From JAGVIE01 sp964520905 (GTDB taxonomy: Bacteria; Bacteroidota; Ignavibacteria; UBA10030; SZUA-254): DNA of 64,000 nucleotides. The notes beneath the pieces are model-generated. The model made no database searches. It was not told where the DNA came from and saw nothing but the letters and a program-made list of their open reading frames with translations. Below are positions 58,181 to 64,000 of the stretch, one piece after another; the first letter of the stretch is position 1; every line of letters starts with the position of its first letter. The position numbers were made by a program, and so were the translations under genes. Location: positions 37,117 to 101,116 of the forward strand of contig CAZFQL010000016.1 in assembly GCA_964520905.1 (NCBI GenBank), written 5' to 3'.

Positions 58181-58716
58181 AGTCGGAAGCTAAATATATT
58201 TTTCTTATAGGTAACAAAAAAATTGAACTAATTCAAGAAGCATCATTCTTGCGAGTCGATGGTAGAATATACAGTACTGATTTATTCCGAAACTCAAGTG
58301 GAATATGCACGATAATAAATGAAAATAAAACCTTTAAGCTCTATTGTAAAAGAGTATCTGAAACTGAATACGACGTATGGATTAAACATCATGTACTGCG
58401 TCTAATAGTTGAAGATAAAAAAACGACTTTAATAAACAAATACAAAAAAAATGTTAATTTCGGTGCGCTAAATACTTGTATCAAGGCTCCTATGCCAGGC
58501 TTAGTTACTCGTATTGAGGTAAAAGTAGGAGATATAGTTCAACAAGGACAGGGCTTATTGGTATTAGAGGCAATGAAAATGGAAAATGAAATTCGTTCAA
58601 GCTCAAATTGCATTATCAAAGAGATAAAAGTTTCGGAAAGAATGACTGTAGAAAAAGATCAGGAATTGCTTACAATAGAATCAATCAACTCAAACTTAAA
58701 TAATAACGATAGCTAA
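58177..58716 (+). CDS. accB: biotin carboxyl carrier protein
   Basis: 179 residues. The C-terminal 70 residues form a biotinyl domain with the biotinylation motif LEAMKME (Lys about 145) and the opening IKAPMPGLVTRIEVKVGD. The first about 100 residues are a less conserved domain (WIKHHVLRLIVEDKK) like those in carriers of propionyl-CoA and related carboxylases. It overlaps accC by 4 nt and purL by 1 nt, so its expression is tightly tied to both. Confidence 0.9.
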   Translation: MKSEAKYIFLIGNKKIELIQEASFLRVDGRIYSTDLFRNSSGICTIINENKTFKLYCKRVSETEYDVWIKHHVLRLIVEDKKTTLINKYKKNVNFGALNTCIKAPMPGLVTRIEVKVGDIVQQGQGLLVLEAMKMENEIRSSSNCIIKEIKVSERMTVEKDQELLTIESINSNLNNNDS

Positions 58717-60947
58717 TGGAACCGAAAGTAAATTTAGAACTTGCTTTACGGCATGGACTTAACGAAGATGAATATTCAAAAATTCTTACCATCCTTGGAC
58801 GGATACCAACTTATACCGAACTTGGCATTTTCAGTGTAATGTGGAGTGAGCATTGCAGTTATAAAAATTCAATCTCAGAGATTAAAAAATTACCAAGATC
58901 CGGACCGCGCCTATTGGTACAAGCCGGTGAAGAGAATGCCGGTTTAATCGATATAGGGGATGGAATGGCTGTTGCCTTTAAAATTGAAAGCCATAACCAT
59001 CCTTCTGCTGTTGAACCATATCAAGGAGCTGCAACCGGAGTAGGAGGGATAATGAGAGATATTTTTACGATGGGAGCACGACCCATTGCTTCTCTTAATT
59101 CACTTCGTTTCGGAAATCTTGATAACCCTCGAACGAAATTCCTAATGAAAGGAATAGTAAAAGGTATTGGTGACTACGGAAACAGTTTTGGAGTTCCTAC
59201 AATTGCTGGTGAAATATATTTTGATGATAGTTACAATGAAAATCCTATCGTAAATGCAATGTCTGTCGGAATAGTCAAACATTCCGAAATAGCAAAGGCA
59301 GTTGCAAAGGGTGTTGGGAATTCAGTTATGATTGTAGGATCGGCGACTGGAAGAGACGGAATACATGGCGCAACATTTGCGTCTGAGGAGATTTCAGAGG
59401 AATCGGAACAGAAGCGACCATCCGTTCAGGTTGGCGATCCGTTCACAGAAAAATTATTGCTTGAGGCAACACTTGAGGCGATTAAAACTGGCTATGTAAT
59501 AGGAATACAAGATATGGGTGCTGCCGGAATTACTTGTTCAGCCTCAGAGATGTCTGCGCGTGGTAATAGCGGTATGACGATTAATCTAAATCTCGTCCCC
59601 GTCCGAGAGGAACATATGAGTAGTTATGAGATCATGTTGTCGGAATCCCAGGAAAGGATGTTACTTGTTATTCAACCTGAACATGAAGATGCAATTAAAA
59701 GCATTTTCGATAAATGGGAATTGCAATGCAGCCGCATCGGAGAAGTTACAGATAACGGAAAAATAAGAATTTATCATAACACTATACAGGTGGCAGATAT
59801 TCCAGCATATAATCTTGTACTTGGAGGAGGTGCACCGGTATATTATCGTGAAAGTAAGAAACCTGAATACATAGATGAACTAAGAAAATTTGATTTTAAT
59901 TCTTTACCAGAGCCGAACGATTATAATGATTGCTTATTACAATTATTATCTTCTCCAAACATTTGCTCACGACGGTGGGTCTATACACAATATGACAGAA
60001 TGGTTCGTACAAATACTATAATTAATATATCTGGTAACGCTGCAGTTGTAAGAATTAAAGGATCAAATAAAGCTCTTGCAATGAAGACTGATTGCAATGC
60101 GCGTTATGTATATTTAAATCCATATGAGGGGGCTAAGATTGCAGTAGCTGAAGCGGCAAGAAATGTAGTATGCGTTGGAGCAAAACCATTGGCAATAACG
60201 AATTGCTTGAATTTTGGGAACCCATATAAGCCCGAGATATATTGGCAGTTTAAAGAGACCATAAGAGGAATATCTGATGCCTGCCTGGCATTGAATACTC
60301 CCGTAACAGGTGGTAATGTGAGTTTTTATAACGAAAACCCTGATGGAGCAATATTTCCTACACCTGTCATCGGTATGATAGGCGAAATCACTGATTTCAG
60401 AAATTACATATCTTCTGATTTCAAGAATAATGGCGACATTGTGATTCTTCTGGGAAAAACAACCGGACATCTTGGTGGATCGGAATATTTAAAACATATA
60501 TTTAACACTACAGCAGGAGATGCTCCACACATAGACCTGGCTACTGAATTCCGATTACAGGAATTAGTGTTAGAGTTAATAGGGAAAGATTTGTTAAATT
60601 CCGTTCATGATTTGAGTGAAGGTGGACTTGCCATAGCACTTGCAGAATCTTCTATATATGCATATGAAAACAATCGATCTCTTGGAGTAAAAGTCTTATT
60701 ACCAGAGAAAGTACGTATGGATTATTCATTATTCGGAGAGGATCAATCAAGAGTGCTGGTTTCAGCAGATAATAAAAATCTAAGCAAAATAAAAGCTATT
60801 GTCGAAGAATATGAGATAGAATTTTCTATAATTGGTGAAGTTGTTATTAATCAGTTTTCGATAAATAATCTTATAAATTTAAACATAACAGAGATGGTAG
60901 CACCGTATAACAACACAATTGAAAAGAAAATCGAAGAAATAGTATGA
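58716..60947 (+). CDS. purL: phosphoribosylformylglycinamidine synthase subunit PurL
   Basis: 743 residues, the small-type PurL used with PurQ and PurS. Catalyses the ATP-dependent FGAR to FGAM step of purine synthesis. Hallmarks: MWSEHCSYKNSI, FKIESHNHPSAVEPYQGAATGVGGIMRDIF, IQDMGAAGITCSASEM, and in the second half NCLNFGNPYKPEIYWQF, TPVTGGNVSFYNEN and VHDLSEGGLAIALAE. The 1-nt overlap with the biotin carrier gene is an odd functional pairing. It is the last gene of the operon. Confidence 0.96.
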   Translation: MEPKVNLELALRHGLNEDEYSKILTILGRIPTYTELGIFSVMWSEHCSYKNSISEIKKLPRSGPRLLVQAGEENAGLIDIGDGMAVAFKIESHNHPSAVEPYQGAATGVGGIMRDIFTMGARPIASLNSLRFGNLDNPRTKFLMKGIVKGIGDYGNSFGVPTIAGEIYFDDSYNENPIVNAMSVGIVKHSEIAKAVAKGVGNSVMIVGSATGRDGIHGATFASEEISEESEQKRPSVQVGDPFTEKLLLEATLEAIKTGYVIGIQDMGAAGITCSASEMSARGNSGMTINLNLVPVREEHMSSYEIMLSESQERMLLVIQPEHEDAIKSIFDKWELQCSRIGEVTDNGKIRIYHNTIQVADIPAYNLVLGGGAPVYYRESKKPEYIDELRKFDFNSLPEPNDYNDCLLQLLSSPNICSRRWVYTQYDRMVRTNTIINISGNAAVVRIKGSNKALAMKTDCNARYVYLNPYEGAKIAVAEAARNVVCVGAKPLAITNCLNFGNPYKPEIYWQFKETIRGISDACLALNTPVTGGNVSFYNENPDGAIFPTPVIGMIGEITDFRNYISSDFKNNGDIVILLGKTTGHLGGSEYLKHIFNTTAGDAPHIDLATEFRLQELVLELIGKDLLNSVHDLSEGGLAIALAESSIYAYENNRSLGVKVLLPEKVRMDYSLFGEDQSRVLVSADNKNLSKIKAIVEEYEIEFSIIGEVVINQFSINNLINLNITEMVAPYNNTIEKKIEEIV

Positions 60948-61048
60948 TAGAATTAAATAAAGAGGGAGAGTTGATATAAATAAACTAATGTAGATATACG
61001 CAGAATGACGATGTTACTTTACATAATATATATTATCAGTAATTATTC

Positions 61049-61876
61049 TTAATATGAAAATCGACCGCGGAAGATCTCTTTTGCCGAGCCAATTAATTCG
61101 ATTTCACTGAACTCTTCATATTCTCGTCGAAATCTTATTGTTAATGTTTCTCCACTTCTGGTCTTAACATCAACAGGCGACACAAAGTTATTGTTTATCG
61201 ATGATGCTATTGCACTTGCAATAGCTCCCGTTCCGCATGCTAAAGTTTCATCCTCAACACCTCTTTCATATGTCCTCATTGAAATTCTATTAGCATCTAA
61301 GATATCAACAAAATTGACATTTGTTCCAAATGGTTGAAATTCTTGATGATGGCGGATCTGGGAACCGATATTCTTAATACCATGTGATTGAATTATGTCT
61401 CTTAATTTATGTGAAATGTCTTTTTGAAAGATGACTACGTGCGGAGCACCAGTGTCGATCGATAACAAAGGAAGTTTTTCGTCAGATATATCAATTGTTA
61501 TACTTTTGATATCTTTCGGGTTTCTCATTCTTAGTATAACATTAGTATCTATTTGCTTAGCGAAATAAATATCATCGAGAGCTTCAAATTTAATCTCCCT
61601 ATTATTAAGGTCATTCATCATATATAGAGCAATACATCTGCCACCATTTCCACACATACCTCCATAACTACCATCGGAATTATAGTATTTCATTTTAAAA
61701 TCTGTTTTTAAACTATCTTCGACAATAAGGAGTCCATCTGCACCTACCCCATATCTTCTATCGCTTATAACCGGAGCCAATTCTTTCCAATCGATAGTAT
61801 AGCGACTATCTCTATTGTCTATCAAGATGAAATCGTTGCCAGCGCCGGACATTTTTATGAAATCAATATCAGTCAT
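61049..61876 (-). CDS. dapF: diaminopimelate epimerase
   Basis: 275 residues. Converts LL- to meso-diaminopimelate for lysine and peptidoglycan. The two catalytic Cys are in GGMCGNGGRCIALYM (about 75) and DETLACGTGAIASAIA (about 215). N-terminus IKMSGAGNDFILIDNRD and the GTNVNFVDI segment are typical. It is convergent with purL and lies just downstream of the tmRNA terminator on the same strand, so it needs its own promoter. Confidence 0.95.
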   Translation of the reverse strand: MTDIDFIKMSGAGNDFILIDNRDSRYTIDWKELAPVISDRRYGVGADGLLIVEDSLKTDFKMKYYNSDGSYGGMCGNGGRCIALYMMNDLNNREIKFEALDDIYFAKQIDTNVILRMRNPKDIKSITIDISDEKLPLLSIDTGAPHVVIFQKDISHKLRDIIQSHGIKNIGSQIRHHQEFQPFGTNVNFVDILDANRISMRTYERGVEDETLACGTGAIASAIASSINNNFVSPVDVKTRSGETLTIRFRREYEEFSEIELIGSAKEIFRGRFSY

Positions 61877-61904
61877 AATTTATACGAATGCATAAAAACG
61901 AGTC

Positions 61905-61933
61905 AAATAAAAAAGCCGTATTATTTACGGCTT
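61905..61933 (-). terminator. terminator of tmRNA
   Basis: Read on the minus strand: stem AAGCCGTA (61933-61926) with TACGGCTT (61920-61913), 5-nt loop, followed by a T-run. It begins five nucleotides after the tmRNA 3' end. Confidence 0.9.
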
Positions 61934-61937
61934 GTTG

Positions 61938-62291
61938 TGGAGATGCGGGGAATCGAACCCCGGTCCGAAGAGAAGACCATCAGAACTTCTACATCTATAG
62001 TTTACTCTTTGAACTTCACTCGTGAACCCCGGAGCAAACGCAGTTTTCACAAGCCATCTCAGTATATTTTCATCTTAAAACCCTGAGAATGTTTTGAGAC
62101 TACCCCAGCATTATCGACACCTTATTGCAACCCGCTGGGTAAGATCGCATAAGATGGACTACTTAATAATTAAGCAGCCAGTGCGTAGTTATAGTTTGCA
62201 CTTATTGTTTTCCGCTTTATTATCGTGCAACTCGGAGAGCACGAGATGCAATTCCAACCATCCTCATCCCCGTCGAAACCATGTCATCCCC
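61938..62291 (-). ncRNA. ssrA: transfer-messenger RNA (tmRNA)
   Basis: 354 nt on the minus strand. 5' end GGGGATGACATGGTTTCGACG and 3' end GACCGGGGTTCGATTCCCCGCATCTCCA form the tRNA-like domain (acceptor GGGGATG/CATCTCC, one G-U pair). The tag reading frame starts GCA AAC TAT AAC TAC GCA CTG GCT GCT TAA, giving the peptide ANYNYALAA with the proteolysis signal ALAA. It is a one-piece tmRNA with a terminator downstream. Confidence 0.95.
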
Positions 62292-62323
62292 TTTAATAAT
62301 ATAATCTCAAAATATTGATAAAG

Positions 62324-62331
62324 CAAATATA
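62324..62331 (-). promoter_or_regulatory. putative -7 element of ssrA promoter
   Basis: TATATTTG on the minus strand, a perfect TAnnTTTG, 32 nt before the mature tmRNA 5' end. No TTTG was found at the right distance upstream, so support is partial. It overlaps the stop of the upstream LOG gene. Confidence 0.4.
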
Positions 62332-63138
62332 CTATGACTTTCGTGAAAGTTCTTTCTTGAGATAAGAAAAAGCTTCTTGAGGTGTATCGGCAAATTTAAA
62401 TAATTTTAAGTCATATTTAGATATCATTTGATGCTTAGCAAGTGCATCAAAATTAATAATTTCATTCCAATAATCCTTCCCGTATAATACTATGGGAAGA
62501 TGTTTTCTGACTTTTTTTGTTTGAATAAGTGTTAATACTTCGCACATTTCATCTAAAGTACCAAAACCGCCTGGGAACATGATCAGAGCTTTAGCTAAAT
62601 AAATAAACCAAAATTTTCTCATGAAAAAATAATGAAACTCAAAGCTAAGTTCTTTTGAAATAAAGCGATTAGATTCTTGTTCGTAGGGTAAACTTATATT
62701 GAGTCCGATAGATTTTCCTTTAGCATGAATTGCTCCCTTGTTTGCGGCTTCCATTATACCTGGACCACCGCCAGAGCACACGACATAATGTCTGCCATCA
62801 GGTAACGATTTTGCCCATTTTGTAATCATCGCAGATAGTAGGTAAGCGTCTTTGTAATAAGCTGACATCGTAAGTTTGACATCAGCTTCTTCTAGTTTTT
62901 TCTCCTGAGCTCGAGTCAGATTCGATGATTTTAGATATAATCTCTTTAGTCTTTGAAGCTGTTTCTTAGCTACTTCAGATGGCAATATTCTGGATGATCC
63001 AAAAAAAACTATGGTATCACTGATTCCCTCCTTTCTGAACCGAGAGAGTGGCTCTAAGAATTCTGATAATATCCTGATTGTTCGAGCCATCGGACTATTT
63101 AAAAACTTTGAATTCTTATAAGCTTTATGTGGTTTCAT
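62332..63138 (-). CDS. LOG-family (TIGR00730-type) Rossmann-fold protein
   Basis: 268 residues. The signature GGGPGIMEAANKGA and the PGGFGTLDEM motif are those of the LOG/lysine decarboxylase-like family, whose characterised members are cytokinin-riboside/nucleoside monophosphate phosphoribohydrolases. This copy is longer than the roughly 190-residue LOG proteins, with an N-terminal extension (about 60 residues) ahead of the Rossmann fold. Likely nucleotide substrate; true substrate not known. It follows the SDR gene by 32 nt on the minus strand. Confidence 0.88.
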   Translation of the reverse strand: MKPHKAYKNSKFLNSPMARTIRILSEFLEPLSRFRKEGISDTIVFFGSSRILPSEVAKKQLQRLKRLYLKSSNLTRAQEKKLEEADVKLTMSAYYKDAYLLSAMITKWAKSLPDGRHYVVCSGGGPGIMEAANKGAIHAKGKSIGLNISLPYEQESNRFISKELSFEFHYFFMRKFWFIYLAKALIMFPGGFGTLDEMCEVLTLIQTKKVRKHLPIVLYGKDYWNEIINFDALAKHQMISKYDLKLFKFADTPQEAFSYLKKELSRKS

Positions 63139-63170
63139 TTCTGTTTCATTTGATTAATTATTGTGTGAGT

Positions 63171-63902
63171 TTAAATTGATCTTCCGCCATCAATTGGTAT
63201 TACCTGGCCTGTGATGTATCTGGATGTAGTACTTAAAAATATAATCATATCGGTTATATCCTTAGAGTTTCCATATTTTTTTAAAGGTATAGATTCTACC
63301 GGTATATGCTTCACGCCTGATTTTTCCTCGCCATCAAGATATATTGTGCCGGGAGCAATAGCATTCACATGTATATCTGGGGCGAGTGTTTTGGCTAAAA
63401 TTTTCGTTAGTATAATCACCCCTGCTTTGGAGATACTGTAAGGTAAGTGTTCCTTCCAGGGTTGTAGTCCTCCTAAAGAAGCGATGTTAATTATTCTACC
63501 TTTTTTTTGCTTGAGCATATATGGCGCAACTGCTTGAGAGCAAAGGAATGTTCCCTTCAAGTTAATATCAATTGTAGCATCCCATTTTTTTTCTGTGGTG
63601 GCAAGAAGAGAACTTTCTAAAAAAATTGAAGCGTTATTGACTAGAAGATCAATTTGCCCAAATTCTTTTATGGTCCTATTTATCATTCGTTGTACTTCTA
63701 ACTTTTTTGAAATATCGGCTCTAATTGGTACTGCCCTCACACCATATGTTCGAATAATTTTAACTGTGTCCTTAGCTTCAAGTACTGAATGATGATAATT
63801 CAGGATAAGATTATACCCTTTTTTAGCTAATGATATTGCTATCTGTCTTCCCAGACGTCGTCCACTGCCTGTTACTATGGCTACTTTCCTCTTAGTCCGC
63901 AT
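63171..63902 (-). CDS. SDR-family NAD(P)-dependent oxidoreductase
   Basis: 243 residues, classical short-chain dehydrogenase. Cofactor motif TGSGRRLGRQIA (TGxxxGxG form with Arg-Arg, as in pteridine-reductase-like SDRs), NNAS in LLVNNASIF, catalytic Ser in NIASLGG and YxxxK as YSISK. The double Arg suggests NADPH preference, and PTR1-like enzymes reduce pterins, but the substrate is not certain. First gene of the minus-strand pair with the LOG protein. Confidence 0.88.
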   Translation of the reverse strand: MRTKRKVAIVTGSGRRLGRQIAISLAKKGYNLILNYHHSVLEAKDTVKIIRTYGVRAVPIRADISKKLEVQRMINRTIKEFGQIDLLVNNASIFLESSLLATTEKKWDATIDINLKGTFLCSQAVAPYMLKQKKGRIINIASLGGLQPWKEHLPYSISKAGVIILTKILAKTLAPDIHVNAIAPGTIYLDGEEKSGVKHIPVESIPLKKYGNSKDITDMIIFLSTTSRYITGQVIPIDGGRSI

Positions 63903-63950
63903 GGTTGATATTTAAGTTATTATTACGCAAAATTTAAATTACTTGCTGAT

Positions 63951-63970
63951 GTTACGCACCGTAGGTGCGA
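63951..63970. repeat. short palindrome at the right edge
   Basis: CGCACC (63955-63960), GTA loop, GGTGCG (63964-63969), in the context GTTACGCACC-GTA-GGTGCGAAATG. It is followed by non-coding sequence to the edge of the window. A dispersed palindromic repeat is likely, but only one copy lies here. Confidence 0.5.
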
Positions 63971-64000
63971 AATGTCTATAGGAGTTTCTGCCGAAGCATT

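Overview
The window reads as chromosome from a Bacteroidota/Ignavibacteriota-type (FCB group) bacterium. Four things in the sequence support this. Several large secreted proteins end in the type IX secretion (T9SS) C-terminal sorting module (NYPNPFNP, then a GVYFYRL-like strand, then a lysine-rich end). A PorV/PorQ-type outer-membrane protein and a CarboxypepD_reg/TonB receptor are encoded together. Good matches to the Bacteroidetes promoter consensus TTTG-N19/20-TAnnTTTG lie upstream of several genes. Many start codons lack a Shine-Dalgarno sequence. Exact placement (Ignavibacteria, Kryptonia-like or a relative) is inference.

Layout. 1-8300: a 5'-truncated GH13-like protein, an SRAP protein, tRNA-Lys and tRNA-Leu, a small secreted protein, Maf, a lone B12-binding domain, a family-B DNA polymerase whose catalytic motifs look destroyed, and a slipin/NfeD pair. 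8400-8825: tRNA-Ser(GGA) with a GIY-YIG nuclease gene fitted directly against its 3' end and a copy of the tRNA 3' end beyond it. 9087-25260: a long same-strand block of exported proteins (T9SS cargo, lipoproteins, TonB receptor, PorV-like protein, DUF1028 protein). 25344-25880: tRNA-Ser(GCT) followed by a second, broken GIY-YIG gene and a scrambled tRNA copy. 25887-38566: housekeeping genes (gltX-glnS, folB-folK, a deoxynucleoside kinase, nadA, aconitase, htpX, bamD). 38580-42528: an FG-GAP repeat protein and a secreted metalloprotease. 42529-45145: a cytochrome c maturation cluster ccmABCDE with a cysteine-type CcmE. 45230-48101: a TPR serine/threonine kinase (minus strand) preceded by two short leader ORFs that repeat its first ten codons among palindromes. 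48601-53094: an SdrD-B/T9SS protein and a thioredoxin/DUF6132 group. 53313-60947: a tight operon yqeY-cvpA-mutS2-accC-accB-purL. 61049-63902: dapF, tmRNA, a LOG-family protein and an SDR enzyme on the minus strand.

The strongest candidates for something undescribed are: (1) two tRNA-Ser/GIY-YIG modules in which a minimal nuclease gene sits between a complete tRNA and a duplicate of that tRNA's 3' part; (2) the kinase leader, with three diverged copies of one ten-codon start, each joined to the next by an ATGA stop/start overlap; (3) a full-length PolB with substitutions in all three exonuclease motifs and in the DTD motif of the polymerase site; and (4) small palindromic elements scattered through the window, including two inserted inside a decayed tRNA copy. 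No CRISPR array, insertion sequence with transposase, or prophage was seen.
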